From Angelakisella sp. (lineage in GTDB: Bacteria > Bacillota > Clostridia > Oscillospirales > Ruminococcaceae), in the NCBI GenBank assembly GCA_022795575.1, contig JAAWGY010000114.1, forward strand, positions 1-7,138: a stretch of 7,138 bases of DNA, read 5' to 3'. The position numbers and the translations under genes were made by a program. This document shows positions 1-5,862 of this stretch, piece after piece. The notes under the pieces were generated by a model. That model saw only the letters and a list, made by a program, of their open reading frames with translations. It was not told the DNA's origin and did no database searches. Positions within the stretch are counted from its first letter, which is position 1. Each line of letters starts with the position of its first letter.

Positions 1-11
1 CCTGGGGAGTT

Positions 12-50
12 TCGCTCCTGCGGGAGCGACCAGGGCCTGCGCGGCCCTGG
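12..50. repeat. Tandem GC-rich hairpins downstream of the ABC operon
   Basis: Two perfect palindromes sit back to back: a 7-bp stem (12-18 with 23-29, loop TGCG) and an 8-bp stem (30-37 with 43-50, 5-nt loop). Positions 1-5 (CCTGG) can also pair with 30-34. Two weaker hairpins follow, at 59-72 and at 82-94 (CCTGT-GGG-ACAGG). They lie just past the permease stop codon in the direction of transcription. No T-tract follows on the minus strand, so a classical intrinsic terminator is not supported. They may stabilise the mRNA 3' end or be a dispersed intergenic palindromic repeat. Confidence 0.5.
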
Positions 51-108
51 ACCTGCGGCCGGGAAGCCCCGGCGGGCACAACCTGTGGGACAGGCTGCTG
101 CGCTCCCC

Positions 109-1425
109 CTAATCGTGCTTGATCGCCTCCAGCGCCGAAATCTTCACCGCGCGGTTGGCCGGCAGGAAGCCAAAGACTACCCCCACCAAAATCGAGAACC
201 CCAAAGCAACCAGCACCAGCCAAAGCGGAATCACCGAAAGCTTGCTCCCCGCCCCCATGGCCCCAGCCGCAAAGTTGTTAAACGCCCACGAGCCCCCAAA
301 GCTCAGCGCAACCCCCAAGATCCCCCCCAAAAGCCCAATCATCCCAGCCTCCAGCAGGAACATCACCCGTATGTCCCGTACCTCCGCCCCAATGACCTTC
401 ATAACCCCAATCTCCCGGGTGCGCTCGTAAATGGACATAATCATCGTGTTGGCAATGCCAATAGCCGCAACCAGCAGCGAAAACCCCGCCAGCCCCCCCA
501 GCACCAGCTGTATGGCCAGCGCCTGCTTCTGCATATACTCCCGGCTGTCGTTCATGGAGTTGTTGTCAAACCCCATCTCGGTGATGGCCTCCTGTACCGC
601 CGCCACCGCGTCCACGTCCACGCACTTGACCTTGGCGTTTTCGTAGGCGATCTTCTTCCCCTGGGTCTTAATCCCGTTCTGCCGGTTGTACTTTTCAATG
701 AGCCCCTTCATCTCGTTGATGTCCATAAAGGCGTAGTTGGTAGCCTCCCAGTTGGCGTCGTTCTTCAGCATCACCCCCGCAACCGTGGGCTTAAGCACAA
801 TGTCCTTCCCAATGGGCTTGCCGTTGCCGTCGTACTTGTTGGAGGGCAGCGTCAGCACCAGCTTATCCTTCATGATGTCCACAAAGGGATCCTTGATCCG
901 CCCGTTTTCGTCCGGATAAGGATCCACCCGGTTGTTCCGGGTCTTTTTGGTGTCGTAAAACCGGTAGGCAAAGTTTTCCCCCACCACCAGGCTGTAGGGG
1001 CGGTCGCCGTCCTTAAGGTAGGAGCCCTCCTTGAGCTCGTACCCCAGCAGCTCCAGCGCCTCCGGGTAAACCCCGTAGATGACGTTGGTGTTGCGGTACC
1101 GGCCGTTTTTGGCGGTAAGCTGCATATTCAGGTCCCAGTTTTGGTAGAAGGGGGTGGCAATCTCCACCCCGTCCAGCGCCTGGATCTTGGCGATGGCGGC
1201 GTCGTCCAGCGTCACCTTGCTGTTCCAGTTGTAAACGTCGATGACCGTCAGGTCCCCCCAGCTGGCCAGCTGCTCCTCGTAGGTCATGGTAAGGCCGATG
1301 CCGATGGAGATGGCGATGATAATAAGCCCTACCCCAATGACCACCCCCAGGGCGGTAAGGAAGGTGCGGAGCTTGCGCCGGGTCAGGTTCCGGACGCAGA
1401 TGGAAAGGATATCAGAGATTCGCAT
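109..1425 (-). CDS. MacB/FtsX-type ABC transporter permease
   Basis: This is the membrane subunit of a MacB/LolD-class ABC system, a class that usually works as a mechanotransmitter or exporter of envelope substrates rather than as a nutrient importer. Counting from the ATG at 1425 (438 aa), a basic N-terminus (VRNLTRRKLRTFLT) leads into one membrane helix at about 22-44. A large extracytoplasmic MacB-like domain follows at about 45-300, then three helices near 302-326, 353-378 and 399-421. The segment YERTREIGVMKVIGA after the second helix is the usual contact region with the ATPase, and the tail ends ALEAIKHD. Length and topology are normal for a complete half-permease. A GTG at 1437 is also in frame. 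I prefer the ATG because GAGG lies 6 nt upstream and because the family normally begins right before this segment. The gene overlaps the 3' end of the accessory gene by 14 bp, which implies translational coupling. The transported substrate is unknown. Confidence 0.93.
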   Translation of the reverse strand: MRISDILSICVRNLTRRKLRTFLTALGVVIGVGLIIIAISIGIGLTMTYEEQLASWGDLTVIDVYNWNSKVTLDDAAIAKIQALDGVEIATPFYQNWDLNMQLTAKNGRYRNTNVIYGVYPEALELLGYELKEGSYLKDGDRPYSLVVGENFAYRFYDTKKTRNNRVDPYPDENGRIKDPFVDIMKDKLVLTLPSNKYDGNGKPIGKDIVLKPTVAGVMLKNDANWEATNYAFMDINEMKGLIEKYNRQNGIKTQGKKIAYENAKVKCVDVDAVAAVQEAITEMGFDNNSMNDSREYMQKQALAIQLVLGGLAGFSLLVAAIGIANTMIMSIYERTREIGVMKVIGAEVRDIRVMFLLEAGMIGLLGGILGVALSFGGSWAFNNFAAGAMGAGSKLSVIPLWLVLVALGFSILVGVVFGFLPANRAVKISALEAIKHD

Positions 1426-3295
1426 CCGCTTCCTCACTCCTCTTCTTCAGGATGCGCCGGCGGATCAGCAGCCCCGCCACCGCGGCGGCTGCCACCACCC
1501 CGCCGATGATGAAGGGGGTGGGGGACTTCTTCTCCTCATCCATCAGGCTGGGGTCGTCCATCATGCCGGGGACCTCCATCCCTGGGCCGATGCCCATCCC
1601 CATGTCCATCCCCCCCATGGGGTCAACAACGGTGGTGGACCAGAGGATGGTGGCGGTCTTCTCCTCCATGTTGGTGTCCTCATAGGTGATCTTTACCTCG
1701 CCGGAGCAGACACCCTCGGCGTTGGGGGTGATGTAGAAGTCCGCCGTGCCGGTGGAGCCGGAGGTGAGGTTGCCCAGGTTCTGCTGCTGGCCGGGGTTCT
1801 GGATGTCGCCGGAAATCTCGGCCGAAAGGTTGTAGACATCGCTGCGGCCCTTGTTGACAAAGTTAACGGTGAGGTAGCTCTCCTCGTTCAGGTAGATCTC
1901 CTGGGAGACCTCCACCCCCGTTACCTGGAAGCGGTCCACCTGGATAATGGGGATGGAGATGGTCTCCTGGGTGGTGTTGTCCCGGCGGCTTACCAGGTGG
2001 TCGTCCACGTACTGGTACTTCATCGAAACATCGATGTTGTGGGACTGGGGGGCGGCGTTGGCCTTGGCCGTCACCTGTATGGTCTCGGTGACGGTGGCCT
2101 CGGAATCCAGCTGGTCCACATAGAAGGTGTTGGAGGAGCTGGTGAGCATCAGCGCCTCCGGCATGGTGACGGTAATCATCATGTTGCTGACATCGATGTT
2201 GCGGCTGGTGTTGTAGAAGGTCAGCGACAGGGTGAAGGTATCCCCCGCTGTCACCGTGCCGCCGTAGTTGTAGTTGCTGACGATGACGTAAGGAGTGGCC
2301 ATCTGCATCGAGCCGTAGTCCGGGGTGTCGTCGTTGTCATCATCCCGGGGGGTGTAGGGAACACAGGAGCTTACCTCCGCGGTGAACTGCTCATAGATAT
2401 AGGCGGCGTTTTCGTTGTTGTCCTTGCTCTGCACCGTAAAGGCCAGGGTGCTGCCGGTGCCGGTATAATACAACGCCTTTAGCGAGACATGGCAGATAAC
2501 GCCGCTGCTGGTCTCCTCCACACGCTCAATCTTGATGGCGGAATCGGTGGCGCTCTGGAAGCGGAAGCCGCCACGGTCCACTAAGATCTGCACATTGGGG
2601 GTGCTGTTGGAAATGATGTCCGCCTTGGTCACGCCGGGGATGGAAAACCGCACCATGGCGTCTACATAGTAGCCCCTGTGGATGGAGGGGTCGTTCTTGC
2701 TGCTGTCCCCGGGAATATAGGTGACGTTTTCCCCGTTGGAGCTGCGGTAGATTCTCTCGATGGTGTAGGTCATGTTGGAGGGAAGGGTGGGCTCATTGTT
2801 GTTATCACCGCCAGGGTTGTTGTTGTCGCCAGAAGAAGATGTTTTACATTCTGCAATGGCAACTGATAGCTTATTTCCGTTATTCACACGAAATTCCAGT
2901 TTTTCCTTGTTGCCAGAATCGGCATTATTATAAACAACATTTGCAAATGTAATGGTCCATTCAGTATCGGCTCCGGAATCAACAGTTACTTTGGAAGCAG
3001 CGTTTCCGGTATCTGTGCGAAAGGCGCCATTTGGGTCTAACGTAACTGTGGGCTTATCAGTAAGCGGTGTGGGAACAGTCAACTCAACTTCAATAGTAAC
3101 AGGGTCAGTCGTTGTAATTTTGCCATCCTTCAACCCATCTGTAACTTCATATTTAGCACTGTAATTGCTTCCCAAATCTTGTGACTCGCTCATCGCCCCA
3201 TACGCAACTGTACTAAGAAAATACCCCAACGTCCCCAGCAGAATCAGGACGGCCAGGGCCAGGGCTACGGCTCGTTTCAACGTGTTCGCTTTCAC
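1412..3295 (-). CDS. Secreted, C-terminally membrane-anchored ABC accessory protein (CARDB/NEW3-like)
   Basis: The 627-aa protein has a signal peptide (basic start, hydrophobic core about 10-33) and one C-terminal helix (about 594-612) followed by RRRILKKR, so the bulk lies outside the cell. In order: an N-terminal domain (about 38-151), an Asn/Gly-rich linker (153-169), a second domain (about 175-312), an acidic linker (316-326), and two beta-rich segments (about 332-450 and 455-560). The latter two resemble CARDB/NEW3 sandwiches in style. A methionine-rich tether (560-585) precedes the membrane helix. The start is GTG with GGAGG 8 nt upstream; it directly abuts the ATPase stop codon. Gene order (ATPase, this protein, permease) suggests an extracellular partner or ligand-binding subunit of the transporter. 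The N-terminal domain DNA is only about 41% GC, against roughly 60% for the neighbouring part of the gene. Domain family names are inferred from general pattern, not from a search. Confidence 0.85.
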   Translation of the reverse strand: MKANTLKRAVALALAVLILLGTLGYFLSTVAYGAMSESQDLGSNYSAKYEVTDGLKDGKITTTDPVTIEVELTVPTPLTDKPTVTLDPNGAFRTDTGNAASKVTVDSGADTEWTITFANVVYNNADSGNKEKLEFRVNNGNKLSVAIAECKTSSSGDNNNPGGDNNNEPTLPSNMTYTIERIYRSSNGENVTYIPGDSSKNDPSIHRGYYVDAMVRFSIPGVTKADIISNSTPNVQILVDRGGFRFQSATDSAIKIERVEETSSGVICHVSLKALYYTGTGSTLAFTVQSKDNNENAAYIYEQFTAEVSSCVPYTPRDDDNDDTPDYGSMQMATPYVIVSNYNYGGTVTAGDTFTLSLTFYNTSRNIDVSNMMITVTMPEALMLTSSSNTFYVDQLDSEATVTETIQVTAKANAAPQSHNIDVSMKYQYVDDHLVSRRDNTTQETISIPIIQVDRFQVTGVEVSQEIYLNEESYLTVNFVNKGRSDVYNLSAEISGDIQNPGQQQNLGNLTSGSTGTADFYITPNAEGVCSGEVKITYEDTNMEEKTATILWSTTVVDPMGGMDMGMGIGPGMEVPGMMDDPSLMDEEKKSPTPFIIGGVVAAAAVAGLLIRRRILKKRSEEADANL

Positions 3296-4183
3296 TTACT
3301 TCTCCTCCAATACATCCACGGTATTTTTCCCATCATGGTCCGCCCCGGCAGGCTGGGCGCCGGGGGGCGCTTTGGCCTGGCCGGATGGAGTGCCCCCCTC
3401 CGGGGCGGGCTGCTCCGGCCCCTCCTCCGGGGGGATCTGGTCGTTTTCCCAGGCGGCCTGCTTTGCCGCCTCCTCCTGCTCCACGTCAAAGAGGGACTTG
3501 TTGGGGGTATCCCCCACCACCGCCCCGTCCACAATGGTGACAATGCGGTCGGCGTAGTTGGCAAGGCTCCGGTCGTGGGTGACAAGAACGATGGTGATGT
3601 TCTGCTTGCGGGAGAAGTTGAGGAACAGCTCCATAATCTCCCGGGTGGTCTTGGTATCCAGGTTGCCGGTGGGCTCATCGGCAAAAACCACCTTGGGCCG
3701 GGCGGCAAAGGCCCGGGCAATGCCCACCCGCTGCTGCTGCCCGCCGGACATCTCTGCGGGGGTGTGCTTCATCCGCTCCGCCAGCCCCACCGCCTTCAGC
3801 ATCTCCTTGGCAATGGCCGTCCGCTTGCGCTTGGAGATCCCCCGGAAGGTGAGGGGCATGGCCACGTTTTCCACGGCGCTCATCCCCGGCAGCAGGTTGT
3901 AGGACTGGAAGACGAAGCCGATGCTCTTCTGCCGGAAGTGGGCCAGCTGCTTTTCGGTCATTTTAGAGATATTCTTTCCCATTATGTAGACGCTGCCCCT
4001 GGTGGGTTTTTCCAGCCCCGCCAGCTGGTTTAAGAGGGTGGATTTCCCCGAGCCGGAGGTCCCCAGGATGCAGCAGACCTGCCCCTCCTCGATCTCCAGG
4101 TTGATGCAGCCTAAGGCCACCACCACATCGGAGCCCACCCGGTAGGCCTTGCGCAGGTCCACCGTTTTGATGATTGAAGCCAA
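3296..4183 (-). CDS. MacB/LolD-type ABC transporter ATP-binding protein
   Basis: This is the nucleotide-binding subunit that powers the permease encoded two genes downstream. With the TTG start at 4183 (295 aa) it has an aromatic A-loop (Tyr14 in YRVGSDVV), Walker A GTSGSGKST (41-49), Q-loop Gln93 (FVFQSYNLLPGMSAVENVAMP), signature MSGGQQQR (145-152), Walker B VVFADEP (165-171) and H-loop His203 (VTHD). These are complete and typical of the MacB/LolD/FtsE branch. The core ends near residue 230. About 65 further residues form a Pro/Glu/Ala/Gly-rich tail that is unusual and probably disordered. The start is uncertain: GTG at 4234 and GTG at 4195 are also in frame. TTG at 4183 gives the family-like beginning ASIIKTVDLRKAYRV and has a weak GGGAAG upstream. 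The stop TAA touches the GTG of the accessory gene. Confidence 0.93.
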   Translation of the reverse strand: MASIIKTVDLRKAYRVGSDVVVALGCINLEIEEGQVCCILGTSGSGKSTLLNQLAGLEKPTRGSVYIMGKNISKMTEKQLAHFRQKSIGFVFQSYNLLPGMSAVENVAMPLTFRGISKRKRTAIAKEMLKAVGLAERMKHTPAEMSGGQQQRVGIARAFAARPKVVFADEPTGNLDTKTTREIMELFLNFSRKQNITIVLVTHDRSLANYADRIVTIVDGAVVGDTPNKSLFDVEQEEAAKQAAWENDQIPPEEGPEQPAPEGGTPSGQAKAPPGAQPAGADHDGKNTVDVLEEK

Positions 4184-4284
4184 CTTTCTTCCCACCGTCC
4201 ATTCTGCCGCAACCGGCCGTTTTCCCTTCCCCACCGGGGGAGGATCACCGCAGCCGGCGTTTTATTCTTAACAGGCTGTTTTTT

Positions 4285-4313
4285 ACTATACCACATTCCA
4301 CAGCCCGCCACAA
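4285..4313 (-). promoter_or_regulatory. Sigma-A promoter of the ABC operon
   Basis: Read on the minus strand: -35 TTGTGG (4308-4313), 17-bp spacer, and -10 TATAGT (4285-4290) preceded by TGG, an extended -10. Transcription would start near 4278, giving a leader of about 45 nt to the upstream GTG or 95 nt to the TTG start of the ATPase gene. The -35 is only partly consensus; the spacing and extended -10 make the call reasonable. Confidence 0.65.
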
Positions 4314-4456
4314 CCTTCCCGGGGCTAAAATTCACAGTCATTTCATACTTTTCTGCCGATAATTACGTACGCTATTGATATAACGGCGAAACGCCCTAAA
4401 ATATTCGTGTCTAAAAAAGTTATTTTTATTGCAGGCCGCAGGAAATTTCTTTGGGT
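4314..4456. other. AT-rich intergenic spacer
   Basis: This stretch separates the cassette terminator from the ABC promoter and is about 38% GC, far below its surroundings. It contains a small GGCG-AAA-CGCC hairpin around 4384-4394 and a run of A and T near 4412-4430. I see no convincing coding sequence, tRNA or riboswitch. Together with the promoter and the terminator repeat it accounts for the whole gene-free region between the ABC operon and the 95-aa gene. Confidence 0.5.
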
Positions 4457-4519
4457 GGGCAAGGGCATAACAAAAGACCGGCGCTACTGTACCGGTCCCT
4501 TGTATACCGCGGATGTGCC
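4457..4519. repeat. Direct repeat copy 1 (terminator-bearing)
   Basis: These 63 bp match 5410-5473 with only four differences: two substitutions (4490 and the base in GTGCC/GTACC) plus a substitution and a 1-bp indel near TATACC/CACACCC. The repeat contains an intrinsic terminator read on the minus strand. It lies downstream of the 95-aa gene. The similarity ends on both sides. Confidence 0.9.
4472..4497 (-). terminator. Intrinsic terminator of the JAMM cassette (degenerate copy)
   Basis: On the minus strand GACCGG (4492-4497) pairs with CCGGTC (4476-4481) and is followed by TTTTGTTAT. In this copy the inner extension of the stem is broken by an A/C mismatch, so the perfect stem is 6 bp with a 10-nt loop, weaker than the tRNA copy. 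It would end transcripts of the two-gene cassette before the ABC promoter. Confidence 0.75.
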
Positions 4520-4580
4520 ACCAATGCAAGCACCCTGTCCTTCGGATCTAAGCGGCTGTATTTCTTCATGGCCTTTGCAG

Positions 4581-4868
4581 TCAGGCCGGCAAAGCACAAT
4601 CGATAAACGTCATCGTCCCATCCGCCAGGCTGACATTGCAGCTGGCATAATAGGGAAACTTCGACTCGCTGTCCAAAACAAGGATGCCGGGATGGCCGGA
4701 CACATAAGGCTTATCGTTCACGCCAACATAACAGTACACGCAATTCTCTTCCTCGTTTTCACCGTAGGAGGAGGTTCCGCTTCCACGGTGTGCAAGGACA
4801 AACTCCCGCCCAATCTTATCAATACAAGCGTCGATTCCGATTCGGGCGGCCTCCCTGACTGTCAGCAT
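4581..4868 (-). CDS. Small hypothetical protein, partner of the JAMM gene
   Basis: A 95-residue protein that I do not recognise. It begins with an amphipathic helix-like stretch (MLTVREAARIGIDACIDKIG), followed by a Gly/Ser/Glu-rich loop (28-41) and then what look like alternating beta strands (CVYCYVGV, GILVLDS, YYASCNVSL, GTMTFIDCALPA). It has five cysteines (15, 43, 46, 77, 91), including a CVYC pair. No signal peptide or membrane segment is seen, so it is probably cytosolic. The ATG at 4868 has AGGAGG 8 nt upstream, and that site overlaps the end of the JAMM gene; the gap between the genes is 14 nt, so they form one operon. The small cytosolic alpha-plus-beta form behind a peptidase gene would suit an immunity or inhibitor protein, but this is inference. 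It lacks a C-terminal Gly-Gly, arguing against a ubiquitin-like substrate. Confidence 0.8.
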   Translation of the reverse strand: MLTVREAARIGIDACIDKIGREFVLAHRGSGTSSYGENEEENCVYCYVGVNDKPYVSGHPGILVLDSESKFPYYASCNVSLADGTMTFIDCALPA

Positions 4869-4882
4869 ATCATTCCCCTCCT

Positions 4883-5338
4883 TTATGGGATTTCAAACGG
4901 ATCATCGCTGAATTGGACCTCGATCCCGCTGATGGCGGATATTAGGCGGCTTGTCTTTTGCCCGATCCGCCGTAAAACCTCTCTGTCCTCGTTGGAGGCA
5001 ACGGGAGCTGCTTCTCCGGGGTGGGAATGGCCGTAGAGCCTTAGCCGCTTGGACAGCAGCAGCTCCCCAAGGATTTCATCAAAGGCACATCTTCTCTCGG
5101 AGCCATGAAACAGGATGTCCTCACGCTTTCCCCGCAGTATCGCGAATTCATGACCGGTCTTTGCGGTAAGGTAGGCCAGGTCATTCATGGACAAATGCTC
5201 ATAAGGAAATTTCGCCCAGTCTCCCACATCAGGGACCCGATTCAGGATGGACGCCCTATGCTCATCCAGCCCGCCTTCCCCACGCCGGAGCGATTCCAGG
5301 GAAACCCTCATGGATTGGGTTGATTGTAACTCTATCAT
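4883..5338 (-). CDS. Stand-alone JAMM/MPN-type metalloprotease-like protein
   Basis: The 151-aa protein carries the full zinc-peptidase signature of the JAB1/MPN (JAMM) family. His104-Ser-His106-Pro is followed after seven residues by Ser115-Asn-Glu-Asp118, an exact HxHP-x7-S-x2-D. Glu64 in HEFAILRG sits where the catalytic glutamate of AfJAMM (EFIALLSG) lies, about 40 residues ahead. Such enzymes cut isopeptide or peptide bonds, or process ubiquitin-like or secreted proteins. The first 50 residues (about 11-50) form an extra N-terminal segment of unknown role. No signal peptide is seen. The ATG at 5338 follows a consensus promoter by about 24 nt of leader. An inner ATG at 5311 (MRVSLESLRRGEGG) is possible, as neither start has a strong ribosome binding site. 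The open frame continues upstream only through tRNA sequence, which is not coding. GC is near 53%. Substrate and pathway are unknown. Confidence 0.85.
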   Translation of the reverse strand: MIELQSTQSMRVSLESLRRGEGGLDEHRASILNRVPDVGDWAKFPYEHLSMNDLAYLTAKTGHEFAILRGKREDILFHGSERRCAFDEILGELLLSKRLRLYGHSHPGEAAPVASNEDREVLRRIGQKTSRLISAISGIEVQFSDDPFEIP

Positions 5339-5368
5339 AGCTTGCACCGACCCTGTTTTTCTATTCCC

Positions 5369-5398
5369 ATTATAGCCTTTTCCCGCCCTCCCTGTCAA
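5369..5398 (-). promoter_or_regulatory. Consensus sigma-A promoter of the JAMM cassette
   Basis: Read on the minus strand: -35 TTGACA (5393-5398) and -10 TATAAT (5369-5374), both perfect, with an 18-bp spacer. It lies directly downstream of the tRNA terminator, so the cassette is transcribed independently and probably constitutively. The predicted start near 5362 leaves a leader of about 24 nt to the ATG at 5338 and supports that start. Confidence 0.85.
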
Positions 5399-5409
5399 CG
5401 GCCGCCGGA

Positions 5410-5473
5410 GGGCAAGGGCATAACAAAAGACCGGCGCTACTGCACCGGTCCCTTGTACACCCGCGGATGTACC
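5410..5473. repeat. Direct repeat copy 2 (terminator-bearing)
   Basis: This 64-bp segment matches 4457-4519 almost exactly, with the same orientation and content. It begins 2 nt past the CCA end of tRNA-Thr in the direction of transcription. The pair of repeats brackets the JAMM cassette about 950 bp apart. Confidence 0.9.
5425..5450 (-). terminator. Intrinsic terminator of the tRNA operon
   Basis: On the minus strand a 9-bp stem (5442-5450 with 5429-5437, including one G-U pair) closes a tetraloop AGTA and is followed by TTTTGTTAT. It is about 25 nt past the 3' end of tRNA-Thr. The stem is intact here and broken in copy 1, so this copy is more likely ancestral. Confidence 0.85.
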
Positions 5474-5475
5474 GC

Positions 5476-5551
<76 letters not shown>

Positions 5552-5571
5552 AAATACCGCGTTAAGCGGCT

Positions 5572-5647
5572 TGGCAGGGGCAGAAGGGCTCGAACCCTCG
5601 GCACGCGGTTTTGGAGACCGCTGCTCTACCAACTGAGCTATACCCCT
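5572..5647 (-). tRNA. tRNA-Trp (anticodon CCA)
   Basis: A 76-nt cloverleaf with encoded CCA. The acceptor arm AGGGGTA pairs with TGCCCCT (one G-U pair), the D-arm is AGCTCAGTTGGTAGAGC, and the anticodon loop is CTCCAAA with anticodon CCA for UGG codons. The T-arm GAGGG-TTCGAGC-CCTTC and discriminator G73 fit bacterial tRNA-Trp. It is the first gene of the tRNA operon, with a processed leader of about 45 nt. Confidence 0.97.
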
Positions 5648-5697
5648 GTATCCTTGTGATACCTGATAAGCCGTTCCGCCTCAAATCAGCATTGCCT

Positions 5698-5726
5698 ATT
5701 ATACAGGATTCCCCTATGGATGTCAA
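5698..5726 (-). promoter_or_regulatory. Consensus promoter of the tRNA operon
   Basis: Read on the minus strand: -35 TTGACA (5721-5726), 17-bp spacer, -10 TATAAT (5698-5703). This is a perfect sigma-A promoter. Just upstream (5727-5770) the DNA is very A/T-rich with phased A and T runs, as expected of an UP element at a strong stable-RNA promoter. Confidence 0.92.
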
Positions 5727-5759
5727 CCCCTTTTTTGCAAATAAAATAACGTCTTTTGA

Positions 5760-5771
5760 CAAAAATTTTTG
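5760..5771. promoter_or_regulatory. 12-bp perfect palindrome CAAAAATTTTTG
   Basis: A symmetric A5T5 block lies between the tRNA promoter and the leader hairpin of the rightward gene. It could be a bent-DNA UP element for the tRNA promoter or a protein site in the divergent control region. A TTGACA overlaps it on the plus strand (5756-5761) but no matching -10 is seen. Confidence 0.3.
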
Positions 5772-5774
5772 CAG

Positions 5775-5810
5775 GCCCCGGGGGCGATTCACCCCTTTTG
5801 CCCCCGGGGC
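5775..5810 (+). promoter_or_regulatory. Strong GC hairpin in the leader of the P-loop-like gene
   Basis: A perfect 11-bp inverted repeat GCCCCGGGGGC (5775-5785) and GCCCCCGGGGC (5800-5810) encloses a 14-nt loop. It lies about 40 nt ahead of the ribosome binding site of the gene at 5863. No T-tract follows on the plus strand; on the minus strand T5 starts about 9 nt past the stem, so a weak leftward terminator is possible but no gene points into it. An mRNA-stabilising leader or protein-binding element fits equally well. Confidence 0.45.
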
Positions 5811-5862
5811 ATAGGATGGCAAAAACAGCGCCGCTGCGGCAAAAGCAAAGGAGGAAGGCCCC

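Noticed and set aside
85..1509. 474-aa plus-strand frame opposite the permease
   Set aside because: Pro/His/Val-rich antisense shadow of a well-supported MacB-type permease.
1286..2482. 398-aa plus-strand frame opposite the accessory protein gene
   Set aside because: Gly/Val/His-rich shadow spanning two minus-strand genes, with no start signal.
4430..4571. Short minus-strand frame beginning MKKYSRLDPKDRV after the 95-aa gene
   Set aside because: It runs through the terminator hairpin and lacks a ribosome binding site; most likely non-coding or a remnant.
4457..5473. Direct repeats as attL/attR of an integrative element
   Set aside because: The repeats start outside the tRNA 3' end, hold a terminator that explains their conservation, and no integrase lies between them; kept only as a possible duplication.
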